Shown here piece by piece: positions 1 through 8,936 of a stretch of 64,000 nucleotides of DNA. The DNA is from Anoxybacter fermentans (lineage in GTDB: Bacteria > Bacillota > Halanaerobiia > DY22613). The DNA lies in assembly GCF_003991135.1 (NCBI RefSeq), contig NZ_CP016379.1, forward strand, positions 2,480,001 through 2,544,000, written 5' to 3'. Within the stretch, counting starts at the first letter, position 1; each line of letters begins with the position of its first letter. The position numbers and the translations under genes were made by a program. The notes beneath the pieces are model-generated. The model saw only the letters and a program-made list of their open reading frames with translations. It had not been told where the DNA came from and did no database searches.

Positions 1-976
1 GATCTGGTATATAGCTTTTTAAGATTTTTACCTGACCTGTAAGCTCAAAATTTCCCAAAGTAGCAGGGATTACCCATGTCTCTCCTTTAGCCAGCCGATA
101 ATTATCGGTTTTTATCTTTAATTCACCACTTCCCTCTAAAACCATCCAGATCTCGAAACGTTCCGGACTAATCTGGCCTTTCATCCTTTCAACTTTTAAT
201 TCTTCCACTGCAAAATAAGGGCAAGCGGTAAGCAGACGGCTCTGCCATCCATCTTTTTTTAGTATAATTCCGGGATGAGGATTGATACCAGTCCGGTTGA
301 AGTCAATTACTTCTAATGCTTCTTTAATATGTAGTTTACGGGGTTTTCCATCCAACCCTACCCGATTCCAATCATAGACACGATAAGTAGTATCAGAGTT
401 CTGCTGGATCTCAGCAATTCTAACTCCTTCAAGAATAGCATGAATGGTTCCTGCGGGAATATAAAAAGCATCTCCCGGTTTGACAGGTACTTCATTCAAA
501 CATTCATGAAGAGTCCCTTTTTCAATACTTTTAGCAAACTCAGACCGGGTTACTCCAGGCTTTACGCCCATAATTAATTTTGCACCGGGTTCTGCATCCA
601 ATACATACCACATCTCAGTTTTACCCAATTCTCCAGGCTTAACCTGCCTGGCATATTCATCATCAGGGTGAACCTGAACCGAAAGGCGATCACTGGCATC
701 CAGAAATTTGATCAACAAAGGAAAAGGGTCAAACCCTTCCCTGGTTATCCGTTTACCTAAAATTTCTTCAGGATACTTTTGAATGACCTCTTTAAAGGTT
801 TGCCCTGCGAAATCTCCATCCTCCACTATACTCATTTCATCAGGACGACAGGTTAGCTCCCAACTCTCGCCAATAAGCTTTTCTCCGGGCAAATCGCGAC
901 CAAAAGCCTCTTCTAACCAACGTCCGCCCCAGATTTTTTCTTTATAGATTGGTTTACATCTAAATGGATAGACCAC
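1..976 (-). CDS. manA: Mannose-6-phosphate isomerase, class I (3' end outside window)
   Basis: Interconverts mannose-6-phosphate and fructose-6-phosphate in the cytoplasm, feeding GDP-mannose or hexose catabolism. The visible 325 residues carry the zinc-site pattern of cupin-type class I isomerases: Gln101 and His103 in LSVQVHPDDEYA, Glu121 in GKTEMWYVL and His179 in IPAGTIHAI. The start is GTG at 976, placed 7-8 bases after AGGGAG; an upstream in-frame GTG sits inside that ribosome binding site. Family members of the Bacillus type are about 315 residues, so only a few residues are probably missing at the window edge. It follows the racemase gene by 26 bases, so the two are probably cotranscribed. 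Confidence 0.9.
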   Translation of the reverse strand, partial: MVYPFRCKPIYKEKIWGGRWLEEAFGRDLPGEKLIGESWELTCRPDEMSIVEDGDFAGQTFKEVIQKYPEEILGKRITREGFDPFPLLIKFLDASDRLSVQVHPDDEYARQVKPGELGKTEMWYVLDAEPGAKLIMGVKPGVTRSEFAKSIEKGTLHECLNEVPVKPGDAFYIPAGTIHAILEGVRIAEIQQNSDTTYRVYDWNRVGLDGKPRKLHIKEALEVIDFNRTGINPHPGIILKKDGWQSRLLTACPYFAVEELKVERMKGQISPERFEIWMVLEGSGELKIKTDNYRLAKGETWVIPATLGNFELTGQVKILKSYIPD

Positions 977-1002
977 TACTATCACTCCCTGAAATGAATT
1001 TA

Positions 1003-1680
1003 TTATCCTTGAGACAATTCCACCAATTTTTGCGCAAGAATAGCAGTGGGATTAATCAAAACTGGCTCAAGACTTTGATCTTTAGCAATCAATGGTAGTT
1101 CAGTACATCCTAAAATGACACCATCTAACTTTTTACGCTGATTCATCTTTGTAATTATATGATTTAACCGTTCCTGAGGTACTATTTCCCCTCTTTTTAC
1201 ACTATAAATCATTTCCATCAATAATTCCATCTCTTCAGAAGTAGGAAGTACTACTTCTACATCGGTAAGATATTTTTCATAAATTCCGGTCTTAAGAGTT
1301 CCCGTTGTTCCTAAAAGTCCGACAGTCTGAAATTTCCTTTGTCTAACTTCTGCTGCTGTTTCTGCTAGCATATCTACAATCTCAACCTCAAAACCTTCTC
1401 TAATCTCATCAATAAAATAGTGAACAGTATTACAGGGCATTCCTATAATCTCTGCTCCTGCCTCAACCAGGCCCTTAAGCATAGAACGTAAAACAGGGAC
1501 AGGATTTTCACCGCCATAAAGTATTGCCTCTGTTCGGTCCGGGATAGCCGGATTATTATCTACCAGAACCCGTGGGTAATCTGCTTCCCGTTCCACTTTG
1601 CTTAATTTGATAATCCACTGCATAAGATCTACTGTCGCCTGCGGCCCCATTCCACCCAGAATACCAATTATACGTCCCAT
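1003..1680 (-). CDS. Aspartate/glutamate racemase family protein
   Basis: Cofactor-independent amino-acid racemase of the Asp/Glu/hydantoin family, acting in the cytoplasm; aspartate is the likeliest substrate from overall resemblance to aspartate racemases. The two catalytic cysteines of the family are visible: Cys83 in GMPCNTVH and Cys192 in LGCTELP. The N-terminal GILGGMGPQATVDL motif is typical, and 225 residues is the usual length. D-aspartate could serve peptidoglycan cross-bridges, but nothing in the window proves that. It lies directly upstream of manA. Glutamate racemase (MurI) is less likely because of the GGMGPxAT start. Confidence 0.88.
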   Translation of the reverse strand: MGRIIGILGGMGPQATVDLMQWIIKLSKVEREADYPRVLVDNNPAIPDRTEAILYGGENPVPVLRSMLKGLVEAGAEIIGMPCNTVHYFIDEIREGFEVEIVDMLAETAAEVRQRKFQTVGLLGTTGTLKTGIYEKYLTDVEVVLPTSEEMELLMEMIYSVKRGEIVPQERLNHIITKMNQRKKLDGVILGCTELPLIAKDQSLEPVLINPTAILAQKLVELSQG

Positions 1681-1729
1681 TTGCTAACTCCTCCATTTCT
1701 GGTTAAGTAGAGATCCACTCATAGTCTCA

Positions 1730-1962
1730 GGCTGTTGAAAAAGGGGAGGTGCACATAACTTACTCCCACAGAGGAACAAAAAAAACTAAATATAATTTCT
1801 TCCGCTACCGGACGCTCCGCCATCCTGGCTGCGCGTCCTTAAAAGTCAAGGCTTCCGCCCTCCTGGCTTTAAGCCTTGACTTATACGCTTCAGAAATTAT
1901 ATTTAGTTTTTCTGGCAGTGCACGGACAAGTCTCTAAAAAAGAAAGGTTTGTCAACAAGCTC
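1730..1962. repeat. Nested inverted-repeat element, MITE-like
   Basis: Non-coding stretch between the racemase and the O-antigen ligase-like gene with three nested inverted repeats. The outer arms are imperfect (GGCTGTTGA near 1730 against TCAACAAGC near 1953). The middle arms are a perfect 20-base match (1781-1800 and 1892-1911). The inner arms are a perfect 12-base match (1843-1854 and 1871-1882). A CCTGGCT motif is repeated inside. The 60-residue reading frame here simply follows the palindrome and is not a gene. It looks like a small non-autonomous mobile element; no second copy was seen in the window. Confidence 0.5.
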
Positions 1963-1973
1963 TAAAGACCCAT

Positions 1974-3113
1974 TCAGGATCTCTTAAAAGTTTCCTGTTG
2001 AGAAAAATTTTCCTGCTTCCCAAAAGATGGATGATCAACTAATCCTAATAAAAATCCTGAATAAGCAGCAAATAGTTCATTAACCATCACATGGACATAA
2101 AAAGAAATCAAAATAGCAATAATGACTCTTTGAAGTGGTGTCAAACCTTTTAATGCTGCTCTTATAAAAATAAACAATTGCCATCCCCAGAATAAAAGAC
2201 CTCCAATAATTCCCCAACCAATAAAGATGTTTAAATAATTACTATGGGCGCAGGTTACCTCTTTTGTTAGTGAAGCAGGTTTATATTTATCATAAATCTG
2301 GCCAAAATTACCAGGACCTACCCCGAAAAATGGGTGATCTTTTATTATTTCTAACGAGCTTAGCCAAATTTTAATTCTAACACTATGTGCTTTAACATCA
2401 AACGCCGAAAAAAAACGGTGACGGGAAAAATAAGCCAAAATTCCAACTATAGAACCAGCTCCAAGAAGTGCTTTAAAACTATATCTCACAACCAGATATA
2501 ATACAGCAACTAAAGTTCCTACCATAGCTCCTCTTGACGCTGAAATAATTAACCCGCAAATACTTACAATAAACGTAATCACATTTTCAATAACATATTT
2601 TTTCTCTTTCCAGTAAATTAGTAAACTACCTAAAGCCCCAACAACCCCAACCTGAAATAAAAGGCCCAGACTGTTATCAGCTACATATAAGATCTCTCCC
2701 CGTTCACGGGGACCAAATTTATCCAAAATACGGACTTGACCAATCGATAACTCCAGGTTAAATATTTTAGCGATAATAGCAATTATGGAAAGAATCATTA
2801 CTCCCCGAATTAAATCCTGTACAAAGGTTTCCGGGTCCTGGATAACCCATCTCCCTAAAATATAAAGCCAGATGAAAACAAAAGGAATAAAATAACTGGA
2901 TATAGCCACAGATTTGTTAATTGAAAAAACTATACTTATTATTCCAGAAACAGCTAGAAAAAGCCAAAAATATAAATTTGCTTTATCTGATTTAATTTTG
3001 GCAATTAATCCTCGCGTTCTTCTGGCACTTAAATAAATTAAACCAACTAAAGTAAAAACCGGATTTATAGCCAAGGTTAGTCCAGTAAATCTTTCAATCC
3101 AATTTTTTTTCAT
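1974..3113 (-). CDS. O-antigen ligase / polymerase family membrane protein
   Basis: Polytopic inner-membrane protein of about 379 residues with roughly ten hydrophobic segments and the periplasmic loop motif GVGPGNFG followed by HSNYLNIFIGWG, typical of the Wzy/WaaL ligase superfamily. It probably joins O-polysaccharide to lipid A-core or another acceptor. The ATG at 3113 is chosen over one 27 bases upstream because it has GAGG and GGAAGG motifs in front of it. It lies downstream of the two chain-length genes but behind a terminator, so it may have its own promoter. The family does not allow ligase and polymerase to be separated by sequence alone; a Wzy-like protein is encoded elsewhere (16066-17415), which favours ligase here. 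Confidence 0.75.
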   Translation of the reverse strand: MKKNWIERFTGLTLAINPVFTLVGLIYLSARRTRGLIAKIKSDKANLYFWLFLAVSGIISIVFSINKSVAISSYFIPFVFIWLYILGRWVIQDPETFVQDLIRGVMILSIIAIIAKIFNLELSIGQVRILDKFGPRERGEILYVADNSLGLLFQVGVVGALGSLLIYWKEKKYVIENVITFIVSICGLIISASRGAMVGTLVAVLYLVVRYSFKALLGAGSIVGILAYFSRHRFFSAFDVKAHSVRIKIWLSSLEIIKDHPFFGVGPGNFGQIYDKYKPASLTKEVTCAHSNYLNIFIGWGIIGGLLFWGWQLFIFIRAALKGLTPLQRVIIAILISFYVHVMVNELFAAYSGFLLGLVDHPSFGKQENFSQQETFKRS

Positions 3114-3206
3114 ATAGCCTCTATTCACCTTCCTTATCATCCAGATTAATCAGCTGTTATCTTATAATATATTCTCGATTTCAGTAAGATTTCCTTCTAA
3201 AAAAAT

Positions 3207-3226
3207 AAACACCCAGTTGGGTGTTT
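3207..3226 (-). terminator. Rho-independent terminator after the short Wzz gene
   Basis: Perfect 9-bp stem (AAACACCCA / TGGGTGTTT) with a 2-base loop. Read on the minus strand it is followed by a T-rich tract (TATTTTTTT). It lies just after the stop of the chain-length gene at 3232. Confidence 0.85.
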
Positions 3227-3231
3227 TTGAT

Positions 3232-4224
3232 CTAAACAACTGTTTGAGACTGATTTTGTTCTTTCATTGTCTTCACATATTCTAAGAAAAACGCCAGAAA
3301 CACACCAACAAATAATCCAAGAAATCCGGCTAAAAGTACGTTCAATTTTACATTAGGGCTTATGGGGTTGGGATTTGAATATGGAGCAGAAACCACCTGA
3401 AACGGTTCAATGGAACGGTTCGAATATATGGCATTAAACTTTATACGTAATTTATTTAAGTCGTTAAATAACTTATTAGTGTTTACTTCTGTTGCATCCA
3501 GATTTTTGTTGACCTCTGTTAGAATCACTTTATATTCCTCTAAAACCTGTTCTAACAATTTAATCTGATTCTTTAATTTAACAATTTCTAATTTAATATT
3601 TTTTTCTTCCGTCTTAAGATCTGTATAATTTGGGTTTAATTCTTTATATACAAATGTTTTTGGTTCAGTTGTATCTTTTGGTACAACTTCAACCTCAATA
3701 AATTGACTTTCCTTTAAAAGAAGCTTCTTAATTTCCTCTAAATTTTGCTCTTCTTTAGCCAATTTAGTCTGAGTTGTACTGATATCATTTTCTAAAGTAG
3801 CAATTAACCTTGTTCCCTCTTCTTCAATCAATTTTAATCTGGCAATAGTTGTCCATTTTTGCAATAATTGAGGTGCTTTTGAATCAAATGTATGAGTATA
3901 AACAATTTGAACGAGCCCATTTACTTGAGTAAATGAAAGACTATTTTTTAAATCAGGAATATCGGATAGATTCTTTGTAATTACCTGAATTACCTCTGGA
4001 TAAAAAAAGTGAGATTTCAAGTACTCCAATGGAATTTCTTTTTGATCAGGAAGAAAGTTTTCATTTAATCTAATCCACATTTCTGTCTGATACTGTTTGT
4101 CAATAAAAAAAGCACTAAATACATAACTCATTATAACAGATACAAATACAATCCCAATAATCAACATTTTTCTACGATTTAAAGTCTGAAGAAGCTCCCA
4201 AAGATCGATTTCATAAGTTTCCAT
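3232..4224 (-). CDS. Wzz-type chain-length determinant protein (short)
   Basis: Inner-membrane polysaccharide co-polymerase of about 330 residues. It has a TM helix near residues 21-41, a mainly helical periplasmic region with coiled coil around 130-240, and a second TM close to the C-terminus after a proline-rich stretch (SNPNPISPNVK), the classic Wzz layout. No kinase domain is present. The start METYEIDLWELL is preferred over an ATG 27 bases upstream because AGAGGGTGA lies 8-9 bases before it. It probably sets length of the glycan made by the Wzy-like polymerase. Hairpins separate it from both neighbours. Confidence 0.82.
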   Translation of the reverse strand: METYEIDLWELLQTLNRRKMLIIGIVFVSVIMSYVFSAFFIDKQYQTEMWIRLNENFLPDQKEIPLEYLKSHFFYPEVIQVITKNLSDIPDLKNSLSFTQVNGLVQIVYTHTFDSKAPQLLQKWTTIARLKLIEEEGTRLIATLENDISTTQTKLAKEEQNLEEIKKLLLKESQFIEVEVVPKDTTEPKTFVYKELNPNYTDLKTEEKNIKLEIVKLKNQIKLLEQVLEEYKVILTEVNKNLDATEVNTNKLFNDLNKLRIKFNAIYSNRSIEPFQVVSAPYSNPNPISPNVKLNVLLAGFLGLFVGVFLAFFLEYVKTMKEQNQSQTVV

Positions 4225-4322
4225 CAAATAGTTCACCCTCTTCTTATTCAATTAATAAACCTCTTTTTTAAAGTACTACATAAACATCAAAAACCCTCTT
4301 TTATAAAAGAAAATTAAGATAC

Positions 4323-4368
4323 AGGAGGAGAAGTTTTTCATTTTTAAAAAGGAAAAACTTCTCCTCCT
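4323..4368 (-). terminator. Strong hairpin between the two Wzz genes
   Basis: Perfect 17-bp inverted repeat (4323-4339 and 4352-4368) with a 12-base loop, about 20 bases past the stop of the long Wzz gene. The U-tract on the minus strand is weak, so it may act as terminator, as processing site, or as a 3'-end stabiliser letting some transcription pass to the shorter Wzz gene. Confidence 0.65.
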
Positions 4369-4388
4369 AATTATATGACAAATTTCTT

Positions 4389-6167
4389 TCATCCCTTGAT
4401 AATACTAGCATTGACCTCTTTTTCATCTTCTTTCATATACTCTTTCAAAAGGACTATAAACACACCAACCATCAAAGCCAATATTCCAGACATAACTATA
4501 TATAGTTTTGCATTCCTTCCAATAGGTTTTGTTGGTGGAACAGCTTCAGCAATAAATTTTACATCACTGGTTTTCTCTGCTTCGGTGATTCGCGCCTCTT
4601 CTACTTTTTCTGCCAACATATTATAGGTTTTCTGAATGTCATTCACCTGTTGTGTCAATTGTTGTTCTATAATCTCATCCTTCCAGATACGATCTTGCAG
4701 TTCCTTTATCTCCTGCTCTAACGAAGCTCTAAGCTGTTCATAAAAAGCAACCTGAACTTCCAGGGAATCTACATTCAATCCGCTTTGTAATAACCTGGAT
4801 TTAAGATCCTGATATACATTGGCCTGTTCTTCATAAAGCTGTTTGTAATGAGCAAGGTCGGTATTTAGTCTATCTAATGTTTGCTGCCATTGTTTCAATG
4901 TATAATTGAGTTCGTTTATTTCCCTTTCCTTCTGGGCTACTAACTGTTTATAATGTGCAATTTGTTCAGGAATGCTTTGCACCAATACCTCGTCATCTGC
5001 CAACTTGTTCTTTAATTTTTGATAAATGGGATTGACAATCTCATTAGAGAGCTGCAAATCCTGTAAGGCCTTGATTTCTTCCATGCTCAGTAGACTCTGC
5101 CAGAAAGCATCTTCTGTTATTGCTTTTTTCAAGACCCATCTTTCCGGTTCTTTTTCAAGAAGTGATTTTAATTTTTCAATCTCAATTTGTTTTTCCTTTA
5201 ATGTTGCCTCAAGGGATAAGACCTTTTGTTGATAACTCTTTAATTTATCACTCTCTACCGCAATCTTCTGCTGCAATAGATCGAGATCATGCTCTTTCTG
5301 GTATGTAAGTAAGGCTTGCTGAATATTTAAATAATTTTCCCGTGCTTTCTCTAAAATTGGATATTTACCACCTTCCATGGAAGTGCTTAAATCTCCCAAC
5401 CATCTTCCTTCCTTTTCCATACCCGCCAGTGTCTTTTGTAACTGCTGATATTTGGCCTTCTCAGAGCCCAACTGGGTCTTTAAATTCACAAGCATATCGG
5501 TGTATTCAGAGAGACGCTCCATCTTTATATCTAACTCAGCCTTAGCCAGGTCAAGCCGGGCTTTTTCCTTAAACTTTCTCAACTCCTCTTTCACCTGGGT
5601 AAGCTTGCTTTTAGTAACTTCAAATTGGCTCTGGATAACAGTACTAACTTCCTGTACCTCACTTTTTCTTATTTGTTTACTAATCTCCATAAAGTTATTG
5701 GCCCAGGCATTGGCTATATCACTGATCAATTTCGGGTCAGTTCCTTTGACTTTTAAGATCAACACCGGTACATAAATCTCCCGGTTGTTATCGTCAACCT
5801 CATACTGGCCCTGGACAGTGACACTCATCATCCCTTCTAAATCTGAAGGATGAAAAGGTTCACCATTATCATGTTTAAGGTCGAGTTCCTCAATAATCCT
5901 GGCTTTTATATAATCTGTCAATAATAAATTTTTATAAGTTTCAACTGGAAGAGTTGAAACCTGTAAAGAAGTAGTGTATTTGGGAGGCAAAATTAACAAA
6001 GTGGCCCTAGCCTCATACTGTGGTTCGAGCATAAACACACTATAAAACCCAGCCACTAGAACAGCTACAATAAATAATCCAATAATGAACCATTTACCAT
6101 TCCATACTACTTTGATAAGCTTTTTTAAATCTATTTCATATTCATCATAATATCTTTCCTCGCTCAA
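4389..6167 (-). CDS. Wzz/GumC-type chain-length protein with long coiled coil
   Basis: Protein of 592 residues with the Wzz N-terminus (DEYEIDLKKLIKVVWNGKW), a TM helix at about 28-48, a very long periplasmic coiled-coil region (about 150-520) and a C-terminal TM preceded by AVPPTKPIG. No Walker motifs or tyrosine-rich tail, so it is GumC-like without the kinase. The start is TTG at 6167, nine bases after GGAGGG; no better ATG exists. It presumably works with an outer-membrane exporter (Wza-like gene at 28510) or sets O-chain length. Having two Wzz-type proteins of different size suggests two modal chain lengths or two separate glycans. Confidence 0.82.
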   Translation of the reverse strand: MSEERYYDEYEIDLKKLIKVVWNGKWFIIGLFIVAVLVAGFYSVFMLEPQYEARATLLILPPKYTTSLQVSTLPVETYKNLLLTDYIKARIIEELDLKHDNGEPFHPSDLEGMMSVTVQGQYEVDDNNREIYVPVLILKVKGTDPKLISDIANAWANNFMEISKQIRKSEVQEVSTVIQSQFEVTKSKLTQVKEELRKFKEKARLDLAKAELDIKMERLSEYTDMLVNLKTQLGSEKAKYQQLQKTLAGMEKEGRWLGDLSTSMEGGKYPILEKARENYLNIQQALLTYQKEHDLDLLQQKIAVESDKLKSYQQKVLSLEATLKEKQIEIEKLKSLLEKEPERWVLKKAITEDAFWQSLLSMEEIKALQDLQLSNEIVNPIYQKLKNKLADDEVLVQSIPEQIAHYKQLVAQKEREINELNYTLKQWQQTLDRLNTDLAHYKQLYEEQANVYQDLKSRLLQSGLNVDSLEVQVAFYEQLRASLEQEIKELQDRIWKDEIIEQQLTQQVNDIQKTYNMLAEKVEEARITEAEKTSDVKFIAEAVPPTKPIGRNAKLYIVMSGILALMVGVFIVLLKEYMKEDEKEVNASIIKG

Positions 6168-6198
6168 TATTTAATTCCCTCCTTACTTTTATCAGAAA

Positions 6199-6244
6199 AG
6201 GAAGAAAAGTTTTCTCCTTACTAAAAGGAGATTCTTTTCTTCCT
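6199..6244 (-). terminator. Terminator downstream of pgi
   Basis: Inverted repeat AGGAAGAAAAG / CTTTTCTTCCT (6199-6209, 6234-6244) with an inner TCTCCTT/AAGGAGA pairing. It ends 15 bases past the pgi stop. On the minus strand it is followed by TTTTC, a moderate U-tract. Confidence 0.75.
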
Positions 6245-6259
6245 GTCTATATTAAATTA

Positions 6260-7693
6260 TTAAATGATCAATGAGGTATCCTTTTCTGACCTACTTTCAA
6301 ACTCTTCTTTCATCTGTTCATAGCCTTTACGTCCTAAAATTCCGTATGTATAATTTTTACCCAGTTCAACACCTGGTTGATCGAAGGCATTGATATTAAA
6401 AAGCTCTCCGGCAAAAGCAGTTTGTACTTCCAAAAGTTGAATAAGCTGACCTACTGTAAAGGCATTAATTTCTGGAATTATAATAGTACAGTTCAAACGA
6501 TTGTTTTTGGTCAAAGCCATTTCGGTAGCCTGTTTTTCAACGGTAATTAATTCATTCATAGTATGGCCACCAAGATAAGATAATCCATCTATCTCTTTAT
6601 AACCTTCGGGAATGGTAACTTCTTTTCTAAACCGTTTAACTTCAAGGAAAGTAATTACTTTATCAAAAGGACCTTCCATATACAACTGAACCTGAGAGTG
6701 TTGATCTGTTGCTCCCAGAGCTTTTACTGGGGTTGGTCCGACATTTACAACCACGCCTTCTCGATTTAACTTTTTCCCGAGAGATTCTGCCCAGAGTTGA
6801 GCATACCAATCAGCAAAATCTTTTAAAGCTGAAGAATATGGAAGCATAACTGAGATTGTCTTACCATCCTGATAAGCCAGATATTGCAATGTTGCATTGA
6901 GATAAGCTGGATTTTGCCAGATATCTTCATTCTGACAGATCTGATCCATGTATTTTGCTCCTGCCAAAAGTTCACAAATATCTATACCCACAAATGCTGC
7001 TGGTAATAATCCTACAGGACTTAATACAGAAAATCTTCCACCAACATTTTCCGGAATAAAGAAGGTTTTTATTCCCTCAGCTTTCGCTATCTTAATTAAA
7101 TTTCCTCTATCCTTACTGGTGGTAAAGACCAGATGGTCAGTGGCTTTCTCACCCAACTCATCTTCAAGATGCTTTCTAATAATCATATATTGGGTCATGG
7201 TTTCAGCAGTTCCACCAGATTTAGAGATAACATTAAAGAGTGTCTTTTTCACATCAACTTGCTCTAGAAATTCTCCAAACCATTCCGGATCTACATTATC
7301 GAGGACATATAATCTGGGTCTACCCTGACGCAATTCTGCACTTTCGTTATAGTAGAAAGGGTTTAAAGCACGCTGTAAAGCAATCATTCCCAGGGCAGAA
7401 CCGCCAATTCCAAGGACAACAATATTTTCAAACTTACCTTTATTCTCTTCCACATAAGCTAAAATCTCTTCAACTACTTCTTTTTGGTTGTAGGGAAGTT
7501 CCATAAAACCTAACTTGCTAGTCTCTCTGGCTTTAACTAAAGCCTCATGAGCAGCTTTTAACTGATCACTCAACTGCTCAATTCTTTCTTTTGTAAGACC
7601 ATGCTCTTCGCCGACTTGAGCAGCAAACATGTTGTTGACATCCAGACGTATTCTCATCTTTTCTTGCCATTCTTTGTTTTGATAGTAATGCAT
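6260..7693 (-). CDS. pgi: Glucose-6-phosphate isomerase
   Basis: Interconverts glucose-6-phosphate and fructose-6-phosphate in glycolysis and in sugar-nucleotide supply. The protein of 477 residues shows the SIS fold signatures GIGGSALG, SKSGGTAET and the active-site strand TDQHSQVQLYMEGP, then ELGKNYTYG near the C-terminus. Length matches the Bacillus-type enzymes (about 450) rather than the longer E. coli form. The ATG is preceded by GGGAGGGG at 8 bases. It sits 167 bases downstream of galE and ends at a terminator. Together with galE and galU it supplies hexose precursors for the surface polymers encoded nearby. Confidence 0.95.
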   Translation of the reverse strand: MHYYQNKEWQEKMRIRLDVNNMFAAQVGEEHGLTKERIEQLSDQLKAAHEALVKARETSKLGFMELPYNQKEVVEEILAYVEENKGKFENIVVLGIGGSALGMIALQRALNPFYYNESAELRQGRPRLYVLDNVDPEWFGEFLEQVDVKKTLFNVISKSGGTAETMTQYMIIRKHLEDELGEKATDHLVFTTSKDRGNLIKIAKAEGIKTFFIPENVGGRFSVLSPVGLLPAAFVGIDICELLAGAKYMDQICQNEDIWQNPAYLNATLQYLAYQDGKTISVMLPYSSALKDFADWYAQLWAESLGKKLNREGVVVNVGPTPVKALGATDQHSQVQLYMEGPFDKVITFLEVKRFRKEVTIPEGYKEIDGLSYLGGHTMNELITVEKQATEMALTKNNRLNCTIIIPEINAFTVGQLIQLLEVQTAFAGELFNINAFDQPGVELGKNYTYGILGRKGYEQMKEEFESRSEKDTSLII

Positions 7694-7860
7694 CTTTTTC
7701 CCCTCCCTTATATATCATGTATCATACAATTAAATTATTTATCAAGGACAAAAAACCAGGTATCAAATCAATCTATATAGACTATTCGTTAATATTTATC
7801 AATTTCCTTTTTACCTATCAAACTTCATTCACGATAGTCCAAAGGTTTATATTTATTTTT

Positions 7861-8844
7861 TTATTTAAAACCGTCTGGGTTATTCTTATGCCAGTTCCAG
7901 GCTGTTTCAATAATTTTTTGTAAGTCACCATATTGCGGTTTCCACCCCAACTCTTTTCTAGCTTTTGCTGAACTAGCAACCAATATGGCAGGATCACCTG
8001 GTCTCCTCTCAGATTCATTCACCTTAAAATCTCGACCTGTTACTTTTTTAACCATATCAATTACTTCTCGAACCGAATAACCCTCACCATTACCAAGATT
8101 ATATATTTTACTTTCTGATCCTGCCAATAAAGCCTCTAATGCAAGGATATGAGCCTGAGCAAGGTCGCTAACATGAATATAATCTCTAATGCAAGTACCA
8201 TCCCGGGTTGGATAATCTGTTCCAAAAATACTTATTGATTCTCTTTTTCCTAATGCAGTATAGAGAACCAAAGGAATTAAATGAGTTTCGGGAGAATGAT
8301 CTTCTCCAATCTGCCCAGATGGATCAGCACCACTAGCATTAAAATATCTTAATGTAATAAACTTCATACCATATGCGCGATCATAATCTTTTAACATCTC
8401 TTCGATTACTAATTTAGTTCTCCCATAAACATTGGTTGGATTTGTTAGTGTTTCTTCAGTAATTGGAATTCTATCTGGTTCGCCATATACTGCTGCTGTA
8501 GAAGAAAAAACCATATATTTAATTCCATTTTTTCGCATAACTTCAAGTAAATTAATTGCATTTCCTACATTATTCTTATAATATTTTGCAGGGTCTTTCA
8601 TCGATTCACCAACTAAACTATCTGCTGCAAAGTGCATAACCCCTTGAATATCATATTCCCTACAGACATGTTCTAATTTGTCAGTATCATTTAAATCTCC
8701 CACAATTAACTTGCCAGCTAACACTGCCCCACGATGACCTTTTTGTAAATTATCATATACTATAATGTTATGATTAGTTTTAGATAACTCAAGTACCACA
8801 TGACTTCCTATATAACCAGCACCACCAGTAATTAAGACATTCAT
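7861..8844 (-). CDS. galE: UDP-glucose 4-epimerase
   Basis: Short-chain dehydrogenase-type epimerase of 327 residues converting UDP-glucose to UDP-galactose. Visible motifs are the NAD-binding GGAGYIGSH near the N-terminus, SSTAAVYG, and the YGRTK catalytic Tyr-Lys pair. The start MNVLITGG is chosen because AGGGGAGG lies 8-9 bases upstream; an in-frame ATG 36 bases earlier lacks this. A broken IS3 element begins about 70 bases upstream, so the native promoter may have been displaced. Downstream is pgi on the same strand. Confidence 0.95.
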   Translation of the reverse strand: MNVLITGGAGYIGSHVVLELSKTNHNIIVYDNLQKGHRGAVLAGKLIVGDLNDTDKLEHVCREYDIQGVMHFAADSLVGESMKDPAKYYKNNVGNAINLLEVMRKNGIKYMVFSSTAAVYGEPDRIPITEETLTNPTNVYGRTKLVIEEMLKDYDRAYGMKFITLRYFNASGADPSGQIGEDHSPETHLIPLVLYTALGKRESISIFGTDYPTRDGTCIRDYIHVSDLAQAHILALEALLAGSESKIYNLGNGEGYSVREVIDMVKKVTGRDFKVNESERRPGDPAILVASSAKARKELGWKPQYGDLQKIIETAWNWHKNNPDGFK

Positions 8845-8936
8845 TTTTTTTACCTCCCCTGATATTGTCTGTTCCGTCAAATTTTATCCCTTTTTCAAGG
8901 GGCAAAAACTTCGAGCTAACCCCATAATATTGGAGA

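Noticed and set aside
1749-1937. Open frame of 62 codons on the plus strand
   Set aside because: It lies fully in the nested palindrome, has no ribosome site and mirrors the repeat arms.
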